DNA of 9,498 nucleotides from JAAUQA01 sp036351435 (GCA_036351435.1 JAZBPA010000379.1:1-9498); one strand, 5' to 3'. Numbered from the stretch's first letter, positions 1-6,773 are shown. Program-made: numbers and translations. The notes: generated by a model from the letters alone, not told the origin.

Positions 1-80
1 GCAGTAGAATGACTAGAATCATGATAACGAAATACCGGTTTAAGTGTTGTTGCCCTGTTTCGCCGGAAAAATTCCTGCTC

Positions 81-87
81 AAGGTAA
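81..87 (+). promoter_or_regulatory. Ribosome binding site deciding the fbp start
   Basis: AAGGTAA lies seven bases upstream of ATG 95. No comparable purine-rich site precedes the in-frame GTG at 44, so this decides the start in favour of the shorter protein. Confidence 0.6.
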
Positions 88-94
88 TTATCGA

Positions 95-2053
95 ATGCAG
101 ACCTTAGAAGACCAACTCCCCTACCTGCAACTGCTGGGTAAAGAATACCCGTCCATCCAGGCCGCTTCGGCAGCCATCATTAATTTGAGTGCGCAACTCA
201 GTTTGCCTAAAGGCACTGAACATTATCTGTCGGACATTCACGGCGAGTACGAAGCCTTTCGGCATGTGCTCAGAAACGGTTCCGGTTCGATTCGCCGTAA
301 AATTGAGGAGATCTTTGCTGCGAGCCTTTCCGAACAGGATAAGCGCAGTCTGGCTACGCTCATTTATTATCCCACCCAGAAGTTATCACTGGTTCAGGGA
401 ACGATAGCCGATGAAGCGGCTTGGTATCGCGCTACGCTATCGCAGGTGTTACGGGTTGCCCGAGCGGTGACCGCAAAGTATCCACAAGCCCAAGTTAGAC
501 ACTTTCTCCCGAATCACTTTGCGGCCCTTATTGAAGAACTGCTGGAAGAACACAGCGAGGACAAACGGGAGTATTACCACAGTCTAATCGAAACGGTTAT
601 CGCTACCGGTACGGCGAACGCATTTATTGTCGCCTTGGCAGAGCTGATTCAGCGATTGGCAATCGCCCGCTTGCACATCATTGGGGATATTTACGATCGC
701 GGCCCCGGCGCGCATCAGATTATGGATACTTTGATTGAGTATCACGATGTGGATATTCAGTGGGGCAATCACGACATCGTCTGGATGGGCGCTGCTGCCG
801 GTAGCGGGGCCTGCATCGCCAATGTCATCCGCATCTGCTTGCGCTACGCTAACATGGAAACGTTGGAAAACGGCTATGCGATCAGTCTGTTGCCGTTAGC
901 CTCTTTTGCTATGGATTGTTACGGTGACGATCCTTGCTCGCGCTTCCAACCACCGTCGATCACCGAAAACGAATTGACCGCGCATGAACGCCAGCTGATG
1001 GCCCGGATGCACAAAGCGATCACCATCATACAGCTCAAGCTTGAGGGGCAGATCGTGATGCGTCGCCCTCAGTATCAGATGGAGGGGCGCTTGCTGTTGG
1101 ACAAAATCGATGTTCAGCGAGGAACTGTCCGCATCGTCGACAGCGTTTATCCGTTGCTTGATGCCCATCTGCCGACACTCGACCCGGAACATCCTTACGC
1201 GCTGACCGAGCGGGAACAAATCGTTATCGACAAGCTCAAGCTGTCCTTCGCCAACAGTCGGCGTTTGCAAAAGCACGTCCGCTTTCTGTTTGCGAAGGGC
1301 GGCACCTATCTAGTCCACAATGGGAATTTGTTGTATCACGGCTGTGTCGCCATGAACGAGGATGGCTCATTCAAGGCGTTCAAGGTCGGTGGTGAGGCTT
1401 ACGCGGGCAAAGCCTTCATGGATCGGGTTGATCGGCTGGCCCGTCACGGGTACTACGCCACCGATCCCGAGCAGAAGCAATACGGGATGGATGCGATGTG
1501 GTATCTGTGGAGTGGCGAACAATCCCCGCTGTTCGGCAAGGAGAAAATGGCTACGTTTGAACGTTACTTCATTGCCGACAAAGCCACCCATACGGAAAAT
1601 AGAAATGCGTACTACATGCTCCGCGACCAAGAACCAACGGCGCGGAAAATTCTGCAAGAGTTCGGCGTTAATCCGGACACCGGTCACATCATCAACGGTC
1701 ATGTGCCGGTCAAAGCAATGAAAGGGGAAAGCCCGGTCAAAGCAGGTGGCAAACTGATTGTGATCGACGGCGGTTTTTCCAAAGCCTATCAGAACAAAAC
1801 CGGCATTGCCGGTTATACCCTGGTGAACGACTCACACGAAATGCTGCTGGTCGCGCACGATCCCTTTGAATCGGCCCAACACGCCATTGAAAAGGAACTC
1901 GACAGCGCGCCCCAGACCACGGTACTGGAAGTCAGCCCGGTCCGGAAACGGGTGAAAGATACCGGGATGGGTCAGGAAATCCAACGGCAAATCGATGCTT
2001 TGAATGCGTTGTTACAGGCGTACCGGGAGGGTTTGGTGAAGGAGCGCGAATGA
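95..2053 (+). CDS. fbp: Fructose-1,6-bisphosphatase, class III
   Basis: The predicted 652-residue protein would hydrolyse fructose-1,6-bisphosphate to fructose-6-phosphate, the committed step of gluconeogenesis, in the cytoplasm. The length is close to the roughly 640-670 residues typical of the class III (Bacillus Fbp-like) family. Metallophosphatase-type motifs are visible: SDIHGEYEAF near residues 46-55, GDIYDRGPG at 197-205 and WGNHDIVW at 223-230. Further on come VHNGNLLYHGC and, near the C-terminus, INGHVPVK; both carry conserved His/Asn metal-ligand-like residues. I chose ATG 95 over an upstream in-frame GTG at 44 because AAGGTAA (81-87) sits seven bases before it and the family similarity begins there. 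The reading frame is intact. The gene is followed after 93 bp by the DUF1820 gene with no clear terminator between them. Most Gammaproteobacteria use class I Fbp, so this class is taxonomically uncommon here. Family assignment is confident; activity is inferred. Confidence 0.95.
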   Translation: MQTLEDQLPYLQLLGKEYPSIQAASAAIINLSAQLSLPKGTEHYLSDIHGEYEAFRHVLRNGSGSIRRKIEEIFAASLSEQDKRSLATLIYYPTQKLSLVQGTIADEAAWYRATLSQVLRVARAVTAKYPQAQVRHFLPNHFAALIEELLEEHSEDKREYYHSLIETVIATGTANAFIVALAELIQRLAIARLHIIGDIYDRGPGAHQIMDTLIEYHDVDIQWGNHDIVWMGAAAGSGACIANVIRICLRYANMETLENGYAISLLPLASFAMDCYGDDPCSRFQPPSITENELTAHERQLMARMHKAITIIQLKLEGQIVMRRPQYQMEGRLLLDKIDVQRGTVRIVDSVYPLLDAHLPTLDPEHPYALTEREQIVIDKLKLSFANSRRLQKHVRFLFAKGGTYLVHNGNLLYHGCVAMNEDGSFKAFKVGGEAYAGKAFMDRVDRLARHGYYATDPEQKQYGMDAMWYLWSGEQSPLFGKEKMATFERYFIADKATHTENRNAYYMLRDQEPTARKILQEFGVNPDTGHIINGHVPVKAMKGESPVKAGGKLIVIDGGFSKAYQNKTGIAGYTLVNDSHEMLLVAHDPFESAQHAIEKELDSAPQTTVLEVSPVRKRVKDTGMGQEIQRQIDALNALLQAYREGLVKERE

Positions 2054-2146
2054 CGCCGACAATGGTAGACTGACCAACCCAACAAGGGAGGGAATGCAAA
2101 GCAATCCGATCAGGCTCCCACACTGACCGCATACGACGATTTTCTC

Positions 2147-2497
2147 ATGACAACAAACACAACCCATATTTACAAAATCATCTTCCTGAACCAAGGCAAA
2201 ATCTACGAGCTTTACGCCCGCAAGGTCTATCAGGGCAACATGTACGGCTTCATCGAAATCGAAGAACTGATTTTCGGCAAGCAAGACTCCATGCTGGTCA
2301 ATCCGGCTGAGGAAAAAATGCAGGGTGAATTTTCCGGGGTTCGCCGCACCTTTGTGCCCATCCATTCGGTCATCCGTATCGACGAGGTGGAAAAAGAAGG
2401 CGTCAGCAAAATCCGCGAAAAGGGTGAGGCCGCTGCCGACAACGTGGCGTTTTTCCCCGGCATGCCTTATCCGCCCGGCGGCAACAATAAAGAATAG
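2147..2497 (+). CDS. DUF1820 family protein
   Basis: This is a 116-residue protein without signal peptide or membrane segment. The N-terminal part (HIYKIIFLNQGKIYELYARKV) and the central segment ending in the FVPIHSVIRIDEVEKEG region are recognisable as the DUF1820 family, a small conserved protein of Gamma- and Betaproteobacteria with no established function. The C-terminal tail is polar and then proline/glycine-rich (PGMPYPPGG), probably disordered. The conserved region looks like a small beta-rich domain, but this is inference. Start ATG 2147 lacks a good Shine-Dalgarno sequence. The frame stays open for some distance upstream, so the exact start is less certain than the identity, although the family similarity begins within a few residues of this ATG. 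It lies 93 bp behind fbp on the same strand and could be co-transcribed with it; the pairing does not suggest a function. Confidence 0.85.
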   Translation: MTTNTTHIYKIIFLNQGKIYELYARKVYQGNMYGFIEIEELIFGKQDSMLVNPAEEKMQGEFSGVRRTFVPIHSVIRIDEVEKEGVSKIREKGEAAADNVAFFPGMPYPPGGNNKE

Positions 2498-2647
2498 CTT
2501 CTTCCCTGATCGTTGAAAGGGTCGTGAATGGCGATAGCGCTCGTTTAATAAAAGCGGGATCGAAAGCTTTTCTGGCTATAGCTGCTTCAGTTGTTGTGCT
2601 TGTTTTGGTCGTTTTTTTCTTGGCTTAAAGACTTTGCGGTTATCAAG
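2498..2647. other. Intergenic region between DUF1820 gene and response regulator
   Basis: This 150-bp non-coding stretch becomes T-rich toward its right end (a run of seven T at 2612-2618). It contains a weak AT-rich stem (AAAAGC/GCTTTT around 2555-2576) that is not a convincing terminator. It also holds one of two copies of a 15-bp sequence shared with the region upstream of the histidine kinase. I could not place a good sigma-70 promoter; TTGAAA near 2513 is a possible -35 without a matching -10. Confidence 0.4.
2619..2633 (+). repeat. 15-bp shared upstream sequence, copy 1
   Basis: CTTGGCTTAAAGACT ends 14 bases before the ATG of the response regulator. The identical sequence occurs on the minus strand at 6028-6042 upstream of the histidine kinase, so both have the same orientation relative to their genes. 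It may be a common regulatory site; it overlaps no recognised promoter consensus. Confidence 0.4.
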
Positions 2648-3325
2648 ATGAAGGTGCTCATCATCGATGATCATCCGGTATTCGCCTCCGCCATGGAAAG
2701 TGTTCTCCAGAGCATGGAGTGCGGCATCGTTGCAGACACCGCATCGACGGTCGATGCTGCGCTGGAGCGTATTGAGACCGTGCCGGACCTGCAGTTCATC
2801 CTGCTGGATCTGTCGTTTCCCGGATTGGATGGTTTCTCTTTGTTACGGGTGCTGGCACAGCGAAAGTGCCCGCTACCGGTCATCGTTGTGTCCGCCCGCG
2901 CTGACCCGGACGTGATTCGCGCCTGCATCGACGCCGGTGCTGTAGGTTTCATACCCAAGGCGTATTCCGCGCAGGAGATCCGGGAAGCGATCGAAAGGAT
3001 TCTGGCCGGGGAAATTTACCTGCCGGCCGGCGAAGGGCTTACTGCGGTCCCCCAAGCCTCAGCCGGCGGTGCGGCGGATGAGTTGCCCACTGCTTGTCGG
3101 CAACTGGGGATCGGTAACAGGACCTTTCAGGTTCTGCAATGTCTGGCAGAGGGCTGCACGAACAAAGAGATTGCGCAGCGCGTCCATATTTCGGTGCACA
3201 CGGTCAAAGCCCATCTCGCCAAGTTGTTCCAATGCCTGCACACCACCAACCGAACCGACGCGGTGATGGAAGCGGTACGCCTGGGCCTGATTGAGCATAC
3301 GGGAACCCGACCCCGACAAGAGTGA
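2648..3325 (+). CDS. LuxR/NarL-family two-component response regulator
   Basis: A 225-residue cytoplasmic response regulator. The receiver domain (about residues 1-120) has the acidic pair Asp7-Asp8, the predicted phosphoacceptor Asp54 in LLDLSFPG, the switch residue Ser82 (VVSAR) and Lys104 (FIPK). A short linker leads to a LuxR-type helix-turn-helix (about 155-215) with the family pattern VLQCLAEGCTNKEIAQ followed by ISVHTVKAHL. All key receiver residues are present, so it should be phosphorylatable. ATG 2648 was chosen because the receiver fold starts directly there; the preceding in-frame residues read as non-coding. Its ribosome binding site is poor. The gene faces a hybrid histidine kinase with only 67 bp between their stop codons, which makes that kinase the likely partner. 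The target genes are unknown. An odd detail is the identical 15-mer found upstream of both genes. Confidence 0.93.
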   Translation: MKVLIIDDHPVFASAMESVLQSMECGIVADTASTVDAALERIETVPDLQFILLDLSFPGLDGFSLLRVLAQRKCPLPVIVVSARADPDVIRACIDAGAVGFIPKAYSAQEIREAIERILAGEIYLPAGEGLTAVPQASAGGAADELPTACRQLGIGNRTFQVLQCLAEGCTNKEIAQRVHISVHTVKAHLAKLFQCLHTTNRTDAVMEAVRLGLIEHTGTRPRQE

Positions 3326-3367
3326 GTTTCTCGGGCTTGGCAGCACGAGTCATTCTCCGCTGGTCCA

Positions 3368-3390
3368 CGGACGTTCAGGGCAAACGTCCG
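3368..3390. terminator. Stem-loop between convergent regulator and kinase genes
   Basis: CGGACGTT (3368-3375) and AACGTCCG (3383-3390) form a perfect 8-bp stem around a 7-base loop, located between the two facing stop codons. The position suits a bidirectional terminator. Neither side has a T-run, so it is not a textbook intrinsic terminator; it could instead protect 3' ends. Confidence 0.45.
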
Positions 3391-3392
3391 CG

Positions 3393-5846
3393 TTACGGAT
3401 CCTGCTGCCGGGATCTGGCCAGCAGGCGGTGTAAAGCGCTACGTAGGGTGATCGGTGCCACGGGCTTGGTGAGTACAGGATAACTGCCGCCTCGCAGTTC
3501 GGCTAGAGCTTCTGGGTTGACCTCCCCGGTGACGATGACCGCCCGATGTTGCCTGTGTGCTGCGTGATTCAGCGCCCCGATTATATCCATCCCGGTATCG
3601 TGGCCACCAAAGCGATAATCGGCGACGATGACATCAATGGTCTTTCCCACCGCTACACGCAGTGCTTCGTTTCGATCTGCCGCAACTAGTGTATCGCAGT
3701 TCCAGGAGGTCAGAAGCTGCCCGGTGGCCTCGCGGACCGCCGGATCGTCGTCTAAGACCAACGCCACTACACCTTGCAGGCTGTATCCGAACGTCGCCTG
3801 TGGCTTAGCGTCATCGCAGAGCGCCTGAGCAGGGTCCCCGGTCGGTACCGACAGCGTGAAGCAGGACCCTAAGGCCGGTGCTGAAGTCAGTGCGAGCGGT
3901 GCATTCAGCAATCGGCTCAAGCGCAGCACCACTGAGAGTCCCAACCCGAGGCCCTTGTCGCGATTGCGGGCGGAATTGTCCAATTGCACAAATTCTTTGA
4001 AGATCTCGTCCTGCTTTTCAGGAGCGATTCCCGGCCCGGTATCCCGGACTTCAATGGAAACGCTGCCCTGGTGACGTCGCGTGCTTACCAGTACTGCACA
4101 TGGCGCTCCGTGCTTGATGGCATTGTCCATCAAGTTAGAAACAACCCGGTACAGCAATACCGGATCGGAGTAGCACCAATGCGGACATGGCCGCAACCGT
4201 AAATTCACATTCCGCTCTTGCGCTACGGGCCTAAACTCATCGCCGAGACGGGTCAACAGATCCTGTAGCGGAAAGTGGCTCAGCCGCGGCTTGAGCAGGC
4301 CGGAGTCCAGCCGGGAGATATCCAGCAACGCGCTTAGAGTCTCGCTCAGCGAGGTCTGGGCGTTACGGATCCGCGCCACCAGGGTTTTGGCGGCTTCGTC
4401 ATGCAGCGCTTCCTGCAGGATCTCGGTTTGCAGGCTCATTGCGTGTAACGGTTGGCGCAGATCATGGCTTGCCGCGGCCAGGAAGCGGCTCTTGGACTGG
4501 CTGGTCGTCTCCAGGTCGCGATATGCGGTCTTTAGTTCCTGCTCCTTGGTTTCAAGCGTGGCGACCTTCTCCGCGAGTTCCCGAGTTCGTTCGGCCACCA
4601 GCCGCTGCAGGTCCCGCGACAGGACTTGCGCCTTTTCGAATACGTCGATGTCGTACTGGTCGAACAAGACCGCCAGCAACAGGATAAGGAATGCAAGACT
4701 GAAAGTTAGCGGATGCGGGCTGACAACCAGCCCGACGTGCCAACCAACGAGATCGTGTGCCGCCGTGGCCGTTAGCAGGATGATCGTCGCGAGCAACAGC
4801 AGCGCTACTCGACTCTCCCGACGCACGGTCTGCCAAGCGGCTCGGACCAGGAGGACCAATATCAGCAATAGATAGGGAATCAGCGCAAGCGACATGAATT
4901 CGGCGTAGGCGAGCGGACCGAACAGCGTCAGGAGCAAGACCAGAGCCAGGGGAATCAGCACCAGCCGCACCAGCCAGCGCGGGTGGCTCGCGGGGTAGAG
5001 GCTGTACGCCACTAGGGTGTAAAGGGGAAGGATACTGAAGTTGCTGAACAACAACAGCCGCAGAACCGCGTGCTGGTCAAGCGGTAGCAAATCGGGTACG
5101 AAGGCGAGGCCGTTGCCCAGATTATGCACGGCAATATTGAGGGCCAACAGGGCGATCCACAAGTACCCGGCATAGCGCCGACGGGTCACGAACAGAGTGA
5201 GATACTTAAGCCCGAACATCAGCCCGGCACCGAGAGAGATGAACGTCAGCATCATGGCTCGTTCACGAACGCGGAGCAGCGCCTCGGGGCTGCCGATGAA
5301 CATCGGCTGGGGAGCAGCGCCCAGCAGGCTGATGTGATTGGAAGCGTGCAGAACCAGCTTGTACGTCGCCGCGCCCGCGGGCAGTGGCATCACCAAATTC
5401 CGGTCCAGTGGCCGCAAGGGCAATCGGTTGAAGCTCGGCTCGCCGGACTCACCTAGCAACTGCCCGTTGACCCACAAGCGGTAGGAACGACGGGGGCTCG
5501 GGAATGTGACCGCCAGCGCTCGCACATCCGTCGGCGGCAGGATCTCAAGAAAGTAGCTGGCGAACCCCTGCCCGAGAATCTTTTCGCCGTTCACCTCTAC
5601 CCCGCGCCAGGGGCGATTCCACGGCAGAGGCAAACCCCCGGGCGGTGGTGCAGCTCCAGGGTCCGGCTGCAATTTCTGGTTCCAGTAGAACCGCCAGTCG
5701 CCGAGTACGGGTGCCCAGCCTTGTGCCGGGAGAGACCACTGGCGAAGGTCCAGAATCCCGTCGACCGCGACCGCGTCGCCGGCGGTGGCTGGTCCGGCAC
5801 CGGCGAACAAGCAGCAGAGGAGCAGAACGAAGCGGCTAAGTATCAT
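3393..5846 (-). CDS. Hybrid sensor histidine kinase with 7TM receptor (7TMR-DISM-like)
   Basis: Starting at ATG 5846 the protein has 817 residues. Residues 1-22 form a signal peptide (ILSRFVLLLCCLFAGAGPATA). About 23-190 is an extracytoplasmic, tryptophan- and glycine-containing domain with a jelly-roll-like pattern. Roughly seven hydrophobic helices follow (about 197-396), consistent with a 7TMR-DISM membrane unit. A coiled coil (about 405-450) leads to a HisKA dimerisation domain with the phospho-acceptor His461 in ASHDLRQPLHAM. The ATPase domain has an N-box (NLMDNAIKH, 571-579), DTGPGIA (602-608) and GLGLGL (632-637). A C-terminal receiver domain has Asp699-701, phosphoacceptor Asp743, Thr773 and Lys794. 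No HPt domain is visible, so phosphotransfer to a separate regulator must go directly from His461 or via an unseen HPt protein. It converges with a LuxR-type regulator gene, its probable partner. The ligand is unknown; sugar-like ligands are known or suspected for some DISM receptors, but nothing here proves one. An upstream extension to 6020 is open but reads as non-coding. Confidence 0.92.
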   Translation of the reverse strand: MILSRFVLLLCCLFAGAGPATAGDAVAVDGILDLRQWSLPAQGWAPVLGDWRFYWNQKLQPDPGAAPPPGGLPLPWNRPWRGVEVNGEKILGQGFASYFLEILPPTDVRALAVTFPSPRRSYRLWVNGQLLGESGEPSFNRLPLRPLDRNLVMPLPAGAATYKLVLHASNHISLLGAAPQPMFIGSPEALLRVRERAMMLTFISLGAGLMFGLKYLTLFVTRRRYAGYLWIALLALNIAVHNLGNGLAFVPDLLPLDQHAVLRLLLFSNFSILPLYTLVAYSLYPASHPRWLVRLVLIPLALVLLLTLFGPLAYAEFMSLALIPYLLLILVLLVRAAWQTVRRESRVALLLLATIILLTATAAHDLVGWHVGLVVSPHPLTFSLAFLILLLAVLFDQYDIDVFEKAQVLSRDLQRLVAERTRELAEKVATLETKEQELKTAYRDLETTSQSKSRFLAAASHDLRQPLHAMSLQTEILQEALHDEAAKTLVARIRNAQTSLSETLSALLDISRLDSGLLKPRLSHFPLQDLLTRLGDEFRPVAQERNVNLRLRPCPHWCYSDPVLLYRVVSNLMDNAIKHGAPCAVLVSTRRHQGSVSIEVRDTGPGIAPEKQDEIFKEFVQLDNSARNRDKGLGLGLSVVLRLSRLLNAPLALTSAPALGSCFTLSVPTGDPAQALCDDAKPQATFGYSLQGVVALVLDDDPAVREATGQLLTSWNCDTLVAADRNEALRVAVGKTIDVIVADYRFGGHDTGMDIIGALNHAAHRQHRAVIVTGEVNPEALAELRGGSYPVLTKPVAPITLRSALHRLLARSRQQDP

Positions 5847-5915
5847 CCTAGAAACGGCAGTTGGGCGGTCCCTGAGGGGTATCCCGCGGGGTGGCTGGTA
5901 AGGCGGCAACGCTCC

Positions 5916-5921
5916 AGTATA
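5916..5921 (-). promoter_or_regulatory. Candidate -10 element of the histidine kinase promoter
   Basis: Read on the minus strand this is TATACT, one mismatch from the sigma-70 -10 consensus, 70 bases upstream of ATG 5846. The -35 position (TCGGTC at 17-bp spacing) is poor, which would fit an activator-dependent promoter. A GC-rich inverted repeat GGCCG-GAT-CGGCC (5926-5938) lies in the spacer. Confidence 0.35.
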
Positions 5922-5964
5922 GTTTGGCCGGATCGGCCGACCGACATCTACCCCAAATAGTGGT

Positions 5965-5985
5965 TTATCCCAATCCTTAGGATAA
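5965..5985. promoter_or_regulatory. Palindromic candidate operator upstream of the kinase
   Basis: TTATCC (5965-5970) pairs with GGATAA (5980-5985), and nested inside is the near-perfect palindrome ATCCTTAGGAT (5973-5983). It lies about 45-65 bp upstream of the candidate -10 of the kinase gene, a position typical of activator sites. Which protein binds is unknown; the LuxR-type regulator encoded nearby is one possibility. Confidence 0.3.
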
Positions 5986-6027
5986 GAAATAGCCAAATGG
6001 CAAATTCGTGCGTGTCGCAACGCTGTT

Positions 6028-6042
6028 AGTCTTTAAGCCAAG
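6028..6042 (-). repeat. 15-bp shared upstream sequence, copy 2
   Basis: This is an exact match, on the minus strand, to the 15-mer just upstream of the response regulator. Here it lies about 180 bp upstream of the kinase start codon. It is also about 110 bp upstream of the divergent small secreted protein gene, so either gene could be its target. Confidence 0.4.
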
Positions 6043-6103
6043 CATGGGTATGCCGCTGGGCTCTCCACGCCAAAGCCGCCCAGTTTCCAACTACAGGCAC
6101 CGC

Positions 6104-6121
6104 ACCGCTGATGGCAGCGGT
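6104..6121. repeat. Short hairpin upstream of small secreted protein gene
   Basis: ACCGCTG (6104-6110) and CAGCGGT (6115-6121) make a perfect 7-bp stem with a 4-base loop, 33 bp before the ATG at 6155. It could be a 5'-UTR structure or operator. No T-run follows on either strand, so a terminator role is weakly supported. Confidence 0.35.
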
Positions 6122-6141
6122 TCACGATCGGCAATTCTTCA

Positions 6142-6148
6142 AAGAAGG
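6142..6148 (+). promoter_or_regulatory. Ribosome binding site of small secreted protein A
   Basis: AAGAAGG lies six bases before ATG 6155 and supports that start. Confidence 0.6.
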
Positions 6149-6154
6149 TAGAAT

Positions 6155-6556
6155 ATGAAAGTAAACAAAGGTACTTTAATTGTACTAGGTGCGACTCTGC
6201 TACTAAATACCAGCATCGCGTATTCAAAAAGTAAGCCATGGCGTGCCAATAACCATTCCGATCAGGATATAAAAGTCTTTTGGACTGCAGCGGGCTGTTC
6301 AGGTGTCAAGCCATTGTGTTATTCACATGACGAGGGAAATAACAATAGTAATGGTTTAGGAAACGTCAACTTTGTTTGTAAAACGAAAATACTACAACCT
6401 GGCGAAAAATCAGAGTACAAATTCCCAGACGGAACATCGAACAGAGAAAAGGGTGCATGTACCGTTGATAAAAAAGGTTACACATCCTGGACGGAACGGC
6501 GTAAAAGGAACGGCATCAAGGTGGATGGTGATCGCGTGATATGGTACGCCGATTGA
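6155..6556 (+). CDS. Small secreted cysteine-containing protein, copy A
   Basis: A 133-residue protein of unknown function. Residues 1-24 form a signal peptide: a Lys-rich start, the hydrophobic core TLIVLGATLLL, and probable cleavage after AYS. The mature part begins KSKPWRANNH and continues to KVFW, then CKTKILQPGE, SEYKF, DGT and RKRNGI. All of these blocks recur in the protein encoded at 8647-9030, so the two are clear paralogs. Four cysteines (48, 55, 75, 102) match the first four of the six in the other copy. A Gly/Asn-rich insertion at about 60-73 is unique to this copy. The protein is basic and presumably acts in the periplasm or outside the cell. The gene is AT-rich: 33% GC over 6361-6420, against above 60% in stretches of neighbouring genes, suggesting acquisition by transfer. 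Its stop codon overlaps the start of a truncated third copy. I do not recognise a named family. Confidence 0.8.
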   Translation: MKVNKGTLIVLGATLLLNTSIAYSKSKPWRANNHSDQDIKVFWTAAGCSGVKPLCYSHDEGNNNSNGLGNVNFVCKTKILQPGEKSEYKFPDGTSNREKGACTVDKKGYTSWTERRKRNGIKVDGDRVIWYAD

Positions 6557-6683
6557 CAAAATCATCCCGATCATCACAAGTTTAATCCTCATGACCAATG
6601 CTGCCATGGCGGGAAAATCTAAGGAGTGGTGTGCCAACAACCACTCTATCAAGGATGTCAAGGTCTTCTGGGTGGCAGCTTAG
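6552..6683 (+). pseudogene. Truncated third copy (C) of the small secreted protein
   Basis: The reading frame from 6552 gives DKIIPIITSLILMTNAAMA, a good signal-peptide core. It continues GKSKEWCANNH, then KDVKVFW and VAA, then stop at 6681-6683. This matches the signal peptide end and first 20 mature residues of the two full paralogs, after which about 80 residues are missing. The codon where ATG would be expected is ATT (6552-6554), overlapping the TGA of copy A. The only in-frame ATG is 6591, which would leave a damaged signal peptide, and a third Met codon lies at 6606. The stop codon lies within the inverted terminal repeat of a mini-element that begins at 6680. The fragment is less AT-rich (about 52% GC over 6601-6660) than copies A and B. 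I call it a remnant; a short secreted peptide is conceivable but lacks a normal start. Confidence 0.7.
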
Positions 6684-6773
6684 GAGTTACGCAGTTGGAG
6701 TCCGCCCAGTAGATCGACATAGAACCGATTTACCTTATGTCACATGATGACTTATCAACTGCGTAACTCCTAA
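6680..6773. mobile_element. 94-bp mini-element with perfect 17-bp terminal inverted repeats (MITE-like)
   Basis: TTAGGAGTTACGCAGTT (6680-6696) is the exact reverse complement of AACTGCGTAACTCCTAA (6757-6773), enclosing 60 bp with no coding capacity. This is the architecture of a non-autonomous transposable element. If the outermost TA pairs are a target duplication, the inner repeat would be GGAGTTACGCAGTT with TA target sites, as in IS630/Tc1-type elements; from one copy this cannot be separated from the repeat itself. The left end supplies the TAG stop of the truncated copy C and the right end supplies the TAG stop of the secretin gene. No transposase is present in the window. A long convergent terminator hairpin is an alternative reading, but a 60-base loop and lack of T-runs argue against it. 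Confidence 0.65.

Larger units (their letters stand above)
5847..6154. other. Divergent intergenic region between kinase and small secreted protein gene
   Basis: About 308 bp without a supported gene, holding control sequences for two divergently transcribed genes. It contains the candidate kinase -10 (5916-5921), the palindromic site (5965-5985), one copy of the 15-bp shared sequence (6028-6042) and a 7-bp stem with a 4-base loop (6104-6121). The small open frame on the minus strand at 6033-6239 overlaps the start of the secreted protein gene and looks like chance. Confidence 0.5.

Noticed and set aside
5..19. Two TAGAAT hexamers nine bases apart upstream of fbp
   Set aside because: They could be -10-like elements, but no -35 is visible because the window begins there.
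2085..2126. Possible leader peptide ORF (ATG 2094, 10 codons) with a GGAGG sequence before it
   Set aside because: The purine-rich sequence is only one to two bases from the ATG, too close to serve, and nothing downstream suggests attenuation.
2620..2640. Sigma-54-like promoter (TTGGC ... TTGC) upstream of the response regulator
   Set aside because: The GG and GC elements are separated by 12 bases instead of the required 10, and the other copy of the 15-mer lacks the downstream half.
3390..4376. 13-bp direct repeat GCGTTACGGATCC at the kinase gene's end and within it
   Set aside because: A 13-bp match is expected about by chance in a window of this length, and both lie in or at GC-rich coding sequence.
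4291..4875. 194-codon open frame antisense to the kinase gene
   Set aside because: Serine/arginine-rich shadow of GC-rich coding sequence, without recognisable domains; the opposite strand encodes clear HisKA and membrane motifs.
5847..6020. N-terminal extension of the kinase to 6020
   Set aside because: The extra residues precede a clear signal peptide and overlap candidate promoter and operator sequences, so the frame is open by chance.
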